Assembly: GCF_000742135.1 (NCBI RefSeq)
Contig: NZ_KN046818.1
Span: 3,415,447 to 3,479,446, forward strand
Reading direction: 5' to 3'
Source of the DNA: Klebsiella pneumoniae
GTDB taxonomy: Bacteria; Pseudomonadota; Gammaproteobacteria; Enterobacterales; Enterobacteriaceae
Length of the DNA: 64,000 nucleotides
Positions 27,053 through 36,424 of the stretch are shown in pieces. The position numbers and the translations under genes are program-made. Positions within the stretch are counted from its first letter, which is position 1. The number at the start of each line of letters is the position of its first letter. A model generated the notes under the pieces. That model saw only the letters and a list, made by a program, of their open reading frames with translations. It was not told the DNA's origin and did no database searches.

Positions 27053-27688
27053 ATGTTTACTTATTACTTTCAGGGGCTTGCCCTGGGAGCGGCTATGATA
27101 TTGCCGCTTGGCCCACAAAATGCCTTTGTGATGAATCAGGGGATCCGTCGTCAGTATCATCTGATGATTGCCCTGCTATGCGCGGTCAGCGACTTGCTGT
27201 TAATCTGCGCTGGCATTTTCGGCGGTAGCGCACTGCTGATGCAATCCCCGTGGCTGCTGGCGCTAGTGACCTGGGGCGGCGTGGCCTTTTTGCTGTGGTA
27301 TGGCTTCGGCGCATTGAAAACGGCGTTCAGTCAGAGTCTTGAACTCGCCAATGCAGAGGTAATGCAGCAGGGGCGCTGGAAAATCATCATCACCATGCTG
27401 GCGGTGACCTGGCTTAACCCGCACGTTTATCTGGACACCTTTGTGGTGTTAGGCAGCCTGGGAGGTCAGCTGGCGGTGGAGCCGAAGCGCTGGTTTGCGC
27501 TAGGGACCATTAGCGCCTCTTTCCTGTGGTTCTTTGGCCTGGCGCTGTTAGCCGCCTGGCTGGCGCCGCGACTGCGTACCGCCAGAGCCCAGCGGATCAT
27601 CAATATTGTGGTCGGCGCCGTCATGTGGTTTATTGCGTTTCAGCTGGCAAGAGAAGGCGTCAGCCATATCCAGGCGTTGCTTAACTAA
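27053..27688 (+). CDS. argO: Arginine exporter ArgO (LysE family)
   Basis: An inner-membrane exporter of arginine (and the analogue canavanine), 211 residues, LysE/ArgO family. The N-terminal signature [20 protein letters not shown] and the mid-protein [15 protein letters not shown] are diagnostic. About six hydrophobic segments are seen. In E. coli, transcription is driven by ArgP, whose gene lies at 28599-29492 on the other strand. The ribosome site before the ATG is weak (GGATAAATCCTT), suggesting modest translation. Confidence 0.95.
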   Translation: MFTYYFQGLALGAAMILPLGPQNAFVMNQGIRRQYHLMIALLCAVSDLLLICAGIFGGSALLMQSPWLLALVTWGGVAFLLWYGFGALKTAFSQSLELANAEVMQQGRWKIIITMLAVTWLNPHVYLDTFVVLGSLGGQLAVEPKRWFALGTISASFLWFFGLALLAAWLAPRLRTARAQRIINIVVGAVMWFIAFQLAREGVSHIQALLN

Positions 27689-27777
27689 GCGTTGTCCGAT
27701 GGACTTTCCTGCTGTACGCGCTAAGCTTGCTGGCATGCGTCCCGTAAGGGCGATTTAAGTAACATGGAGAAACGACA

Positions 27778-28545
27778 GTGAAGTTAAAAGTCTTAGCCCT
27801 GGCGGCAACACTCGGATTGACCACGATGGCGGCACAGGCCAGCGAATTGCCGGATGGCCCGCACATTGTGACTTCAGGCACAGCAAGCGTTGCCGCGGTT
27901 CCGGACATCGCCACCCTGGCGATCGAAGTGAACGTGTCGGCAAAAGACGCCGCGTCGGCAAAAAAACAGGCTGACGATCGCGTTGCGCAATATCTCTCTT
28001 TCCTCGAAAAGAGCGGTATTGCTAAAAAGGACATCAACTCGGCGAATCTGCGTACCCAACCAGATTACGACTATCAGAACGGGAAAAGCATTCTGAAAGG
28101 CTATCGCGCGGTGCGCACAGTGGAAGTGACCTTGCGCCAGCTGGATAAACTCAACGGTCTGCTGGATGGCGCCCTGAAAGCGGGTCTCAACGAAATTCGC
28201 TCCGTCTCGCTGGGCGTTGCGCAACCGGACGCCTACAAAGATAAAGCGCGTAAAGCGGCGATCGACGACGCCGTGCATCAGGCGCAGGAGCTGGCCGCAG
28301 GCTTCCACAGCAAGCTGGGTCCGGTGTACAGCGTGCGCTACCATGTCTCCAACTATCAGCCGAGCCCGATGGTTCGCATGATGAAGGCCGCTGACGCTGC
28401 GCCGGTTTCTGCCCAGGAAACCTACGAGCAGGCGACTATCCAGTTTGACGACCAGGTCGATGTAGTCTTTGAGCTGCAGCCGGCGCAAGCCGCTGCTCCA
28501 GCCACCCCGGCGAAACCGGCGGAAACGCCGAAACCGGCCCAGTAA
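27778..28545 (+). CDS. yggE: Periplasmic SIMPL-domain (DUF541) protein YggE
   Basis: A 255-residue exported protein of the SIMPL/DUF541 family, linked in E. coli to reduced oxidative stress; its molecular role is unclear. A signal peptide KLKVLALAATLGLTTMAAQA is followed by mature SELPDGPHIVTSGTASV. The C-terminus (about 20 residues) is a low-complexity Ala/Pro/Lys tail. The start is GTG at 27778 behind GGAGAAACGACA. Its terminator is shared with argP. Confidence 0.92.
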   Translation: MKLKVLALAATLGLTTMAAQASELPDGPHIVTSGTASVAAVPDIATLAIEVNVSAKDAASAKKQADDRVAQYLSFLEKSGIAKKDINSANLRTQPDYDYQNGKSILKGYRAVRTVEVTLRQLDKLNGLLDGALKAGLNEIRSVSLGVAQPDAYKDKARKAAIDDAVHQAQELAAGFHSKLGPVYSVRYHVSNYQPSPMVRMMKAADAAPVSAQETYEQATIQFDDQVDVVFELQPAQAAAPATPAKPAETPKPAQ

Positions 28546-28556
28546 GCGATAGAAAC

Positions 28557-28587
28557 AAAAAAGCCACTTCAGCGAAGTGGCTTTTTT
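28557..28587. terminator. Bidirectional terminator between yggE and argP
   Basis: AAAAAAGCCACTTC-AGC-GAAGTGGCTTTTTT is symmetrical, with A- and T-runs on both sides, so it can serve both convergent genes. Confidence 0.92.
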
Positions 28588-28598
28588 ATGCCCGCGGT

Positions 28599-29492
28599 TT
28601 AATCCTGACGCAGCACCTTGTGTCCGTAGTCAATGAGCGCATCGGTCACCCGGCGCATCATGCGGCTTTCCGGGGCGAAGCGGTGCCAGTAGAGCATGCG
28701 GCGCTGGAACAGGCCCGGGGTGAGATCGATAAGTTCGCCGCTGTTGAGCTCTTTTTCGATCTGCAGATGCGGGATCATACAGCAGGTGGTGCCCTGGCGC
28801 GCCAGCTGCACGAAAGCTTCCGACGAGTTGACGATGTGGCAGGGGACGCTGCCCGGCGGCAGGTCGAAGTTTTGCTGCAGGAACGCCTGATGCATATCGT
28901 CCAGATGGTCGAAGGCGACGACCGGCGCCTTAAGCAGCGCCGAACGCGTCACGCCATTCGGGAAATAGCGTTGCGCAAACTCTTTTGATGCGACAAACAG
29001 GTAATCGAGCGCCCCCAGCTGATCCACCAGGCAGCTTGGCAGCGCCTGCGGCTGGATACTCACTGCGCCCACTACTTCGCCACGGCGCAGGCGCTCCTGG
29101 GTGCGGGTTTCATCTTCCACCTGCAGGTTGAGACGAATAGGGGAGTCTGACAGAACATTGGCCAGCGCCGGCAGCAGCCAGGTCGCCAGACTGTCGGCGT
29201 TCACCGCCAGCGACAGCAGCAACGGCGTAGAGCCGGTTTGTTCATCGCCCAGCCACTCTTCCTCCAGCAGTTCAACCTGGCGCAACAGAGCCAGCAGTTT
29301 CTGTCCTTGCTCGGTGGGGCGCGGCGGCACGGTACGCACCAGCAGCGGCTGGCCGAACATATTTTCCAGCTGCTTAATACGCTGTGAGACGGCGGACTGG
29401 GTAATACATAGCTTCTGCGCGGCGCGCTCAAATCCTCGTTCCCTAATCACCGCATCCAGCGCTTGTAGTGTCCTGTAGTCCGGTCGTTTCAT
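28599..29492 (-). CDS. argP: LysR-type regulator ArgP (IciA)
   Basis: A lysine- and arginine-responsive regulator of argO and other amino-acid genes. The 297 residues match the E. coli length. The N-terminal helix-turn-helix is [20 protein letters not shown] (about 18-37), followed by a LysR substrate-binding domain. It is convergent with yggE and divergent from rpiA; its start lies 167 bp from rpiA. Confidence 0.96.
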   Translation of the reverse strand: MKRPDYRTLQALDAVIRERGFERAAQKLCITQSAVSQRIKQLENMFGQPLLVRTVPPRPTEQGQKLLALLRQVELLEEEWLGDEQTGSTPLLLSLAVNADSLATWLLPALANVLSDSPIRLNLQVEDETRTQERLRRGEVVGAVSIQPQALPSCLVDQLGALDYLFVASKEFAQRYFPNGVTRSALLKAPVVAFDHLDDMHQAFLQQNFDLPPGSVPCHIVNSSEAFVQLARQGTTCCMIPHLQIEKELNSGELIDLTPGLFQRRMLYWHRFAPESRMMRRVTDALIDYGHKVLRQD

Positions 29493-29659
29493 TATTCTGG
29501 CGTGCCCCCATAACTAATCGTTATCTCGCACTATGACATAAATTTTTATTTGATACAGACGAAATTGGTCTGTTCAGTTGTGTGATCTGCATCGCAGGGA
29601 CATTTCCACTATCGATGTTCTATAATGCGCCACAGGCATTCACATCTCGGACCAGAATT

Positions 29660-30319
29660 ATGACGCAGGATGAACTGAAAAAAGCGGTAGGTTGGGCAGC
29701 ACTGCAATATGTACAGCCAGGGACTATTGTCGGCGTAGGCACCGGCTCGACGGCGGCCCATTTTATTGACGCGCTGGGCACCATGAAGGGGCAGATCGAA
29801 GGGGCGGTTTCCAGCTCCGACGCCTCCACCGAGAAGCTGAAAAGCCTCGGGATCACCGTCTTCGATCTTAACAGCGTCGATCGCCTGGGGATCTATGTTG
29901 ACGGCGCGGATGAGATCAACGGCCATATGCAGATGATCAAAGGCGGCGGCGCGGCGCTGACCCGTGAAAAGATCATCGCCTCGGTCGCGGATAAGTTTAT
30001 CTGCATCGCCGACGCCTCCAAGCAGGTCGATATTCTGGGCAAGTTCCCGCTGCCGGTGGAAGTCATTCCGATGGCGCGCAGCGCCGTGGCGCGTCAGCTG
30101 GTCAAGCTGGGCGGCCGTCCAGAGTACCGTCAGGGTGTGGTGACCGATAACGGCAACGTGATCCTTGACGTGCACGGCCTGGAAATTCTCGATGCGATCG
30201 CGCTGGAAAACGCGATCAACGGTATTCCTGGCGTCGTCACCGTGGGGCTGTTCGCCAACCGTGGCGCCGACGTGGCGCTGATTGGTACTGCCGACGGCGT
30301 GAAGACCATCGTAAAATAG
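29660..30319 (+). CDS. rpiA: Ribose-5-phosphate isomerase A
   Basis: Interconverts ribose-5-phosphate and ribulose-5-phosphate in the pentose phosphate pathway. It has 219 residues as in E. coli. The family signature [16 protein letters not shown] (about 24-39) and the active-site [12 protein letters not shown] are present, with the DGADEIN loop between them. The start at 29660 ([11 protein letters not shown]) matches the family; the frame extends 26 codons upstream without homology. Confidence 0.97.
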
Positions 30320-30329
30320 TCTGTCCGCA

Positions 30330-30366
30330 GGGAGCCGACCGGCTCCCTCGCAAATATTTTTTCACC
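30330..30366 (+). terminator. Probable terminator of rpiA
   Basis: GGGAGCCG-AC-CGGCTCCC forms a perfect stem, but the T-run starts about 9 bp later, so efficiency is uncertain. Confidence 0.6.
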
Positions 30367-30588
30367 AGGTGCAATTTGGTGACTTCTGTCACATTTATGC
30401 AACCATTCTGATTTACACGCTACCATTTCTTCTCTTTCTGGTGTTTTGTCCTGCGATTTCCCTCTGGATGACATTTCTTCAGGACGGCGACGCAAACGTT
30501 CATATTGCCGCGATAGTTTTTTTTGATATGTTGCTGAGACGAACTTTCGTTCAGCACGACATCAGTTAAGACAAAACAGGACGGGGAA

Positions 30589-31821
30589 ATGGCTAAGGTA
30601 TCACTGGAAAAAGACAAGATTAAATTTCTGCTGGTTGAAGGTGTGCATCAAAAGGCAATCGATAGCCTTCGCGCAGCGGGTTACACCAACATTGAATTTC
30701 ATAAAGGCGCGCTGGATTCAGAACAGCTGAAAGCGTCGATCCGTGATGCCCATTTCATCGGCCTGCGTTCCCGTACCCATCTGACTGAAGAGATTTTCGC
30801 CGCAGCGGAAAAACTGGTTGCCGTCGGTTGCTTTTGCATCGGGACCAACCAGGTCGATCTGAACGCCGCTGCGAAGCGCGGTATTCCGGTGTTTAACGCG
30901 CCGTTCTCTAACACCCGCTCGGTGGCCGAGTTGGTGATCGGCGAACTGCTGCTGATGCTGCGCGGCGTGCCGGAAGCCAACGCCAAAGCGCACCGCGGGG
31001 TGTGGAACAAGCAGGCGGTCGGCAGCTTCGAAGCGCGTGGTAAAAAGCTGGGCATCATCGGTTACGGCCACATCGGTACCCAGCTTGGCATTCTGGCGGA
31101 ATCGCTGGGAATGCACGTCTTCTTCTATGATATTGAAAACAAACTGCCGCTCGGCAACGCCACTCAGGTACAGCATCTCTCCGACCTGCTGAACATGAGC
31201 GATGTGGTCAGCCTGCACGTGCCGGAAAACGCCTCTACCAAAAATATGATGGGCGCGGAAGAACTGGCGCTGATGAAGCCGGGCGCGCTGCTGATCAACG
31301 CCTCCCGCGGTACCGTGGTGGACATTCCGGCGCTATGCGATGCGCTGGCCAGTAAGCATCTGGCCGGGGCGGCTATCGACGTCTTCCCGACTGAACCTGC
31401 GACCAACAGCGACCCCTTCACTTCGCCGCTGTGCGAGTTTGATAACGTGATCCTCACACCGCATATCGGTGGCTCCACTCAGGAAGCGCAGGAGAACATC
31501 GGTCTGGAAGTAGCTGGCAAGCTGGCGAAATACTCTGACAACGGGTCAACCCTGTCGGCAGTTAACTTCCCGGAAGTTTCTCTACCGCTGCACGGCGGCC
31601 GCCGTCTGCTGCATATCCATGAGAACCGGCCGGGCGTCCTGACCGCAATCAACCAAATCTTCGCCGCGCAGAGCATCAACATTGCCGCCCAGTATCTGCA
31701 AACGTCGCCGCAGATGGGCTACGTGGTGATTGATATTGAAGCGGAAGAAGATGTTGCCCAGCAGGCGCTGCAGGCAATGAAAGCGATCCCGGGGACTATC
31801 CGCGCCCGTCTGCTGTTCTAA
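30589..31821 (+). CDS. serA: D-3-phosphoglycerate dehydrogenase
   Basis: Catalyses the first committed step of serine synthesis, oxidising 3-phosphoglycerate with NAD+. The 410 residues match E. coli SerA. Visible are the NAD motif LGIIGYGHIGTQLG, the substrate-site VGCFCIGTNQVDL, the catalytic histidine in LTPHIGGSTQEAQ and a C-terminal ACT domain (about 335-410) that binds serine for feedback inhibition. The protein ends RARLLF; E. coli SerA ends similarly. Confidence 0.98.
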   Translation: MAKVSLEKDKIKFLLVEGVHQKAIDSLRAAGYTNIEFHKGALDSEQLKASIRDAHFIGLRSRTHLTEEIFAAAEKLVAVGCFCIGTNQVDLNAAAKRGIPVFNAPFSNTRSVAELVIGELLLMLRGVPEANAKAHRGVWNKQAVGSFEARGKKLGIIGYGHIGTQLGILAESLGMHVFFYDIENKLPLGNATQVQHLSDLLNMSDVVSLHVPENASTKNMMGAEELALMKPGALLINASRGTVVDIPALCDALASKHLAGAAIDVFPTEPATNSDPFTSPLCEFDNVILTPHIGGSTQEAQENIGLEVAGKLAKYSDNGSTLSAVNFPEVSLPLHGGRRLLHIHENRPGVLTAINQIFAAQSINIAAQYLQTSPQMGYVVIDIEAEEDVAQQALQAMKAIPGTIRARLLF

Positions 31822-31835
31822 TCATTTTTGCCTCT

Positions 31836-31867
31836 CGGGCAGGTCGCGTACCTGCCCGTTTTTTTGT
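31836..31867 (+). terminator. Intrinsic terminator of serA
   Basis: CGGGCAGGT pairs with ACCTGCCCG around a short loop, followed by seven T. It faces the convergent fau gene. Confidence 0.93.
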
Positions 31868-31904
31868 TAATACTTTCCAGGCTGAATTTCTCGTCCCCGC
31901 GTAC

Positions 31905-32501
31905 CTACCAACACCAGGTTTTTCCCGGGGTGATGACCGCCGGCAGCGGGATATCCCACTCTTCGCTCGGCAGGCTATCCACCTGCTGGCAGTCGTGCGC
32001 GTAGCCCACCGGCTGCAGGCGATACTGCTGCCAGTTTTGCAGCGTCCGGTCGTAAAAACCGCCGCCCATTCCCAGCCGTTGGCCACTGACATCGAAGGCC
32101 ACCAGCGGGGTCACCAGCACATCGAGTTCAGCCAGCGGCAGCACATCCCGCACATCGAGCTTCGGTTCGCGGATCTTCAGGCGATTCACGATCAGTTGGC
32201 TCTGCGGATGGTAGTGTAAAAACAGCAGATTGCCGGGGCTAAAGGGATGCAGCACCGGGAGATATACCCGCTTGCCGGCGCGCCAGAGCTGGTCGATCAG
32301 CGGCTGGGTGTCCAGCTCGCCGTCAAAGGAGAGAAACAGCGCCACGTTGTGGGCGAGAACTATCGGCGGCCAGGCCATCATCCGCTCGGCGGCCTGTTGG
32401 GCAAACAGGCGCTGTTGCTCCGGGCTGAGTGCGCGTCGACGATCGCGGATCTGCTGGCGAATATGCTGACGGGAGAGCAGGGTATCGGGCTGTATAGTCA
32501 T
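31905..32501 (-). CDS. fau: 5-formyltetrahydrofolate cyclo-ligase
   Basis: ATP-dependent conversion of 5-formyl-THF to 5,10-methenyl-THF (YgfA/Fau), 198 residues. The family motifs are RRRALSPEQQ in the N-terminal helix, LVTPLVAFDVSGQRLGMGGGFYDR (substrate and phosphate loop, quoted in part) and YAHDCQQVDSLPSEEWD near the C-terminus. It lies directly downstream of the 6S RNA gene on the same strand, the arrangement known in E. coli, where the two are co-transcribed. Confidence 0.95.
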   Translation of the reverse strand: MTIQPDTLLSRQHIRQQIRDRRRALSPEQQRLFAQQAAERMMAWPPIVLAHNVALFLSFDGELDTQPLIDQLWRAGKRVYLPVLHPFSPGNLLFLHYHPQSQLIVNRLKIREPKLDVRDVLPLAELDVLVTPLVAFDVSGQRLGMGGGFYDRTLQNWQQYRLQPVGYAHDCQQVDSLPSEEWDIPLPAVITPGKTWCW

Positions 32502-32599
32502 GCAGGTCTCGTTACGAGCTGGCGAAACAATAGGAGCAAGTGTAATACAGGGCGGCTTCAGCCGAAAACACGTATGGGGGATGATGCGAAGTAAAGAAG

Positions 32600-32783
32600 G
32601 GAATCTCCGAGATGCCGCCGCAGGCTGTAACCCTTGAACCCTTGGTTCAAGGTGAATGTGTCGTCACGGTTTTAAGGCTTCTCGGACGAACCGAGCATGC
32701 TCACCAACCGTGGAGCGCCACATTCTTGTGGTATGAAATATCGGCTCAGGGGACTGGCCCGCTTGCAAACATCTCAGAGAAAT
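32600..32783 (-). ncRNA. ssrS: 6S RNA
   Basis: About 184 nt on the minus strand, from ATTTCTCTGAGATG (5' end, 32783) to ATCTCGGAGATTCC (3' end, 32600). The two ends are complementary and form the long closing stem. The sequence is nearly identical to E. coli 6S RNA as I remember it, including TCAAGGGTTACAGCC in the 3' part. 6S RNA binds sigma-70 RNA polymerase in stationary phase. It lies between zapA and fau as in E. coli. Confidence 0.96.
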
Positions 32784-32824
32784 TTTGTTCTTGCGATTAC
32801 TCTAACACAGTTAACTGCAAAGTG

Positions 32825-33154
32825 TTATTCAAACTTCGACCCTGGCTTTTCGCTTATGCGACCTTGCTCAAGCAATGCTTGTTCGATGGTCTGCTGAAGC
32901 ATGCGAATGCGCTGCTCCATGCTGGAAGCGTAGTCGCGGGTCTTCGCTTTTTCCTGAGTCAACTCATAGCTGATGTTCAACGCCGCGATGAAGACCAGCT
33001 GCTCAGTATTTGTGACTCTAGTGCGTTCTTTTAAATCTTGCAACCGCTGATTAAGGTCTTCAGCTGCCTGATTCAGGGCATCCCTTTGTTCAGGCGGGCA
33101 ATTCACTCGCAGTGAACGGCCGAAAATTTGGAGATCTACGGGTTGTGCAGACAT
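32825..33154 (-). CDS. zapA: Cell-division protein ZapA
   Basis: A small cytosolic protein that bundles FtsZ filaments at the division ring. It has 109 residues, as in E. coli. The N-terminal beta strand and fold [18 protein letters not shown] are followed by two helices, the second a coiled coil (about 70-100). The start at 33154 follows AAGGTGGC; a longer open frame to 33247 has no homology. It lies upstream of 6S RNA. Confidence 0.95.
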   Translation of the reverse strand: MSAQPVDLQIFGRSLRVNCPPEQRDALNQAAEDLNQRLQDLKERTRVTNTEQLVFIAALNISYELTQEKAKTRDYASSMEQRIRMLQQTIEQALLEQGRISEKPGSKFE

Positions 33155-33320
33155 GCCACCTTCCTGCTGATTGACTGCGCTGCCTTCACACCCTGGCCCG
33201 GGTCTGCGAAGGGGCGACACTATAGCTACCCTGGTGCGAAGATACAAGCCCTATTCTGGTTCACCAGGGTCCAAAGTGGTAGCATACCATGAATATTCCT
33301 CCCAACGATGACGAATGCGC

Positions 33321-33899
33321 ATGTCTATACAGAACGAAATGCCTGGTTACAACGATGTAGACCAGTTACTGAACCAACAAGGGGTAGGTCTCACCCCGGC
33401 CGAAATGCACGGTTTGATCAGCGGATTGCTGTGCGGCGGCAACACGGACAGCAGCTGGCAGCCGCTGGTGCACGACCTGACCAACGAAGGTCTCGCCTTT
33501 GGCCATGAACTGGCTCAGGCGCTGCGTAACATGCATTCCGCCATCAGCGATTCACTGGATGACGACGGTTTCCTCTTTCAACTGTATCTGCCGGAAGGCG
33601 ATGCGGTGAGCGTCTTTGACCGTGCCGACGCCCTCGCCGGTTGGGTCAACCACTTCCTGCTTGGTCTTGGCGTTAGCCAGCCGAAGCTGGATAAAGTGAA
33701 GGATGAAACCGGGGAAGCGATTGACGATCTGCGTAATATTGCCCAGCTGGGCTACGATGAAGACGAAGATCAGGAAGAGCTGGAGATGTCTCTGGAGGAG
33801 ATTATCGAGTATGTCCGCGTTGCCGCACTGCTGTGCCACGACACCTTTGCCCGTCAGCAGCCAACCGCACCGGAAGTCCGCAAACCGACATTACACTAA
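33321..33899 (+). CDS. ygfB: UPF0149 family protein YgfB
   Basis: A 192-residue acidic helical protein of the UPF0149/YgfB family. Typical sequence: [13 protein letters not shown] at the start, [17 protein letters not shown] and an acidic stretch near residue 140-155. An in-frame ATG two codons upstream (33315) exists; 33321 matches the family start. It begins a unit with pepP, ubiH and ubiI. In Pseudomonas a relative affects beta-lactam resistance; the molecular function in enterics is not established. Confidence 0.92.
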   Translation: MSIQNEMPGYNDVDQLLNQQGVGLTPAEMHGLISGLLCGGNTDSSWQPLVHDLTNEGLAFGHELAQALRNMHSAISDSLDDDGFLFQLYLPEGDAVSVFDRADALAGWVNHFLLGLGVSQPKLDKVKDETGEAIDDLRNIAQLGYDEDEDQEELEMSLEEIIEYVRVAALLCHDTFARQQPTAPEVRKPTLH

Positions 33900-33922
33900 C
33901 TAAAATTCGTTCAGGGGGCGTC

Positions 33923-35239
33923 ATGACTCAGCAGGAATTTCTATCGCGTCGCCAGACGCTGTTGGCGCAGATGCAGCCAGGCAGCGCGGCGCTGATTTTC
34001 GCCGCACCGGAAGCGGTGCGCAGTGCAGATTCGGAATATCCCTACCGGCAGAACAGCGATTTCTGGTACTTCACCGGCTTTAACGAACCGGAAGCGCTGC
34101 TGGTGTTGATTAAAAGCGATGAAACCCACAACCATAGCGTGCTGTTCAACCGGGTTCGCGATCTGACCGCTGAGATCTGGTTTGGACGCCGTCTGGGCCA
34201 GGAGGCCGCGCCGGCGAAGCTTGGCGTCGACCGGGCGCTGGCGTTCAGCGAAATCAACCAGCAGCTGTATCAGCTGCTCAACGGTCTGGACGCGATCTAC
34301 TTCGCCCAGGGTGAATATGCCTATGCCGATGAGATTGTGTTCAACGCCCTCGAAAAACTGCGCAAAGGCGCGCGCCAGAATCTGCAGGCGCCGAACTCGG
34401 TTATCGACTGGCGGCCCATTGTGCATGAGATGCGCCTGTTTAAATCCGCGGAAGAGCTTGCCGTGATGCGCCGCGCCGGGGAGATCACCGCGCTGGCCCA
34501 TACCCGGGCGATGGAAAAATGCCGCCCTGGCATGTTCGAATATCAGCTGGAAGGTGAAATTCTCCATGAATTCAACCGCCACGGGGCACGTTTCCCCTCC
34601 TATAACACCATCGTTGGCGGCGGCGAAAACGGCTGTATTCTGCACTACACCGAAAACGAATCTGAACTGCGCGACGGCGATTTAGTCCTGATTGACGCCG
34701 GCTGCGAGTATCGCGGCTATGCCGGGGATATTACCCGCACCTTCCCGGTAAACGGTAAATTTACCCAGCCGCAGCGCGAGATCTACGACATTGTGCTCGA
34801 ATCGCTGGAGACCGCGCTGAAACTCTATCGGCCGGGCACCTCGATCTGTCAGGTTAACCAGGAAGTGGTGCGCATTATGATTACCGGCCTGGTGCGGCTG
34901 GGGATCCTGAAAGGCGAGATTGACGAGCTTATCGCCAACAACGCCCACCGCCCGTACTTTATGCATGGCCTGAGCCACTGGCTGGGTCTGGATGTGCACG
35001 ATGTCGGTAATTACGACACCGACCGTTCGCGCGTCCTGGAGCCGGGAATGGTGCTGACCGTCGAGCCGGGGCTGTATATCGCCACCGATGCCGACGTGCC
35101 GGCGCAGTATCGCGGCATCGGCATCCGTATTGAAGATGACATCGTGATTACCGAAGACGGTAACGAAAATCTCACCGCCGGCGTGGTGAAGAAGGCGGAT
35201 GAGATCGAGGCGCTGATGGCGGCGGCGCGCCAGTCATGA
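33923..35239 (+). CDS. pepP: Xaa-Pro aminopeptidase P
   Basis: A manganese-dependent aminopeptidase that removes N-terminal residues before proline. It has 438 residues (E. coli 441). It is a pita-bread fold enzyme with metal ligands in LIDAGCEYRGYAGDITRTF (two Asp), HGLSHWLGLDVHDVG (His), LTVEPGLYI (Glu) and GIRIEDDIVIT (Glu). The start at 33923 follows AGGGGGCGTC. Its stop overlaps the ubiH start by 4 bp. Confidence 0.97.
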   Translation: MTQQEFLSRRQTLLAQMQPGSAALIFAAPEAVRSADSEYPYRQNSDFWYFTGFNEPEALLVLIKSDETHNHSVLFNRVRDLTAEIWFGRRLGQEAAPAKLGVDRALAFSEINQQLYQLLNGLDAIYFAQGEYAYADEIVFNALEKLRKGARQNLQAPNSVIDWRPIVHEMRLFKSAEELAVMRRAGEITALAHTRAMEKCRPGMFEYQLEGEILHEFNRHGARFPSYNTIVGGGENGCILHYTENESELRDGDLVLIDAGCEYRGYAGDITRTFPVNGKFTQPQREIYDIVLESLETALKLYRPGTSICQVNQEVVRIMITGLVRLGILKGEIDELIANNAHRPYFMHGLSHWLGLDVHDVGNYDTDRSRVLEPGMVLTVEPGLYIATDADVPAQYRGIGIRIEDDIVITEDGNENLTAGVVKKADEIEALMAAARQS

Positions 35240-36414
35240 GCGTGCTGATCGTCGGGGGGGGGATGACCGGGGCGACGCTCGCGCTGGCCATCTCCCGTTT
35301 GACCGGCGGCGCGCTGCCGGTCCACCTCATTGAAGCGCAGGATCCGCATTCGTCACGCCACCCTGGCTTTGACGACCGGGCGATCGCCCTGGCTGCGGGC
35401 ACCTGCCAGCAGCTGGCGCGTATCGGTATCTGGCAACGCCTCGCCGAACGCGCGACGCCCATCCAGCGAGTACACGTCAGCGACCGCGGTCATGCCGGGT
35501 TTGTGAATCTGGCGGCCGCGGATTATGGCCTGTCGGCGCTGGGCCAGGTGGTTGAACTCCACGATGTCGGCCAGCGGCTGTTTGGTCTGCTGCGCGAGGC
35601 GCCGGGCGTCACGCTGCACTGTCCGGCGAAAGTGGAAGCGGTCAGTCGCAGCCAGGAGAGCGTCAGCCTTACGCTTGAGGGCGGCGAAATCATTAACGGT
35701 AAGCTGCTGGTGGCGGCGGACGGTTCCCGTTCGGCACTGGGCGCCCGCTGCGGCATCAGCTGGCAGCAGCAGCCGTATGAGCAGATAGCGATCATTGCTA
35801 ACGTCAGCACCGCGTTGCCCCACGAAGGTCGCGCCTTCGAGCGCTTTACCGAGCATGGCCCGCTGGCGATGCTGCCGATGTCGCAAGGGCGCTGCTCGCT
35901 GGTGTGGTGTCATCCGCAGTCGCGCCGCGATGAGGTGCAGAGCTGGTCTGACGAACGCTTTTGTCAGGAGCTGCAGCAGGCATTCGGCTGGCGGCTGGGG
36001 CGTATTACCCACGCCGGGAAGCGCAGCGTTTATCCGCTGGCCCTCACCACCGCCAGCCGCGCGGTGTCGCACCGCCTGGCGCTGGTCGGCAACGCGGCGC
36101 AGACGCTACACCCGATCGCCGGGCAGGGCTTTAATCTCGGCCTGCGCGATGTGATGAGCCTGGCGGAATTACTCGCTGACGCCCATCTCAGCGGCGAAGA
36201 TGTCGGTCATTATCCACTGCTGTGCCGCTATCAGGCGCGCAGGGCAGGGGATAAAGCCGCCACCATCGGCGTGACCGATGGGCTGGTGCATCTGTTTGCC
36301 AACCGTTGGGCGCCGCTGGTGGCGGGGCGCAACGTCGGTCTGATGGCGATGGAATTATTTACCCCGGCGCGCGATGCGCTGGCGCAGCGTACCCTCGGTT
36401 GGGTTCCCCGTTAA
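35236..36414 (+). CDS. ubiH: 2-octaprenyl-6-methoxyphenol hydroxylase UbiH
   Basis: A flavin monooxygenase of aerobic ubiquinone synthesis, 392 residues. The FAD motif is VGGGMTGATLALAIS at the start. The second motif is LLVAADGSRSALG (about 156-168), and the third is LALVGNAAQTLHPIAGQGFNLGLRD. ATGA overlap with pepP shows translational coupling; ubiI follows after 10 bp. Confidence 0.96.
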   Translation: MSVLIVGGGMTGATLALAISRLTGGALPVHLIEAQDPHSSRHPGFDDRAIALAAGTCQQLARIGIWQRLAERATPIQRVHVSDRGHAGFVNLAAADYGLSALGQVVELHDVGQRLFGLLREAPGVTLHCPAKVEAVSRSQESVSLTLEGGEIINGKLLVAADGSRSALGARCGISWQQQPYEQIAIIANVSTALPHEGRAFERFTEHGPLAMLPMSQGRCSLVWCHPQSRRDEVQSWSDERFCQELQQAFGWRLGRITHAGKRSVYPLALTTASRAVSHRLALVGNAAQTLHPIAGQGFNLGLRDVMSLAELLADAHLSGEDVGHYPLLCRYQARRAGDKAATIGVTDGLVHLFANRWAPLVAGRNVGLMAMELFTPARDALAQRTLGWVPR

Positions 36415-36424
36415 GGAGTAGAAC

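Noticed and set aside
31822-31904. Possible Sib-type small RNA between serA and fau, as in E. coli
   Set aside because: The gap is only 83 bp and is mostly taken by the serA terminator; no Sib-like sequence is seen.
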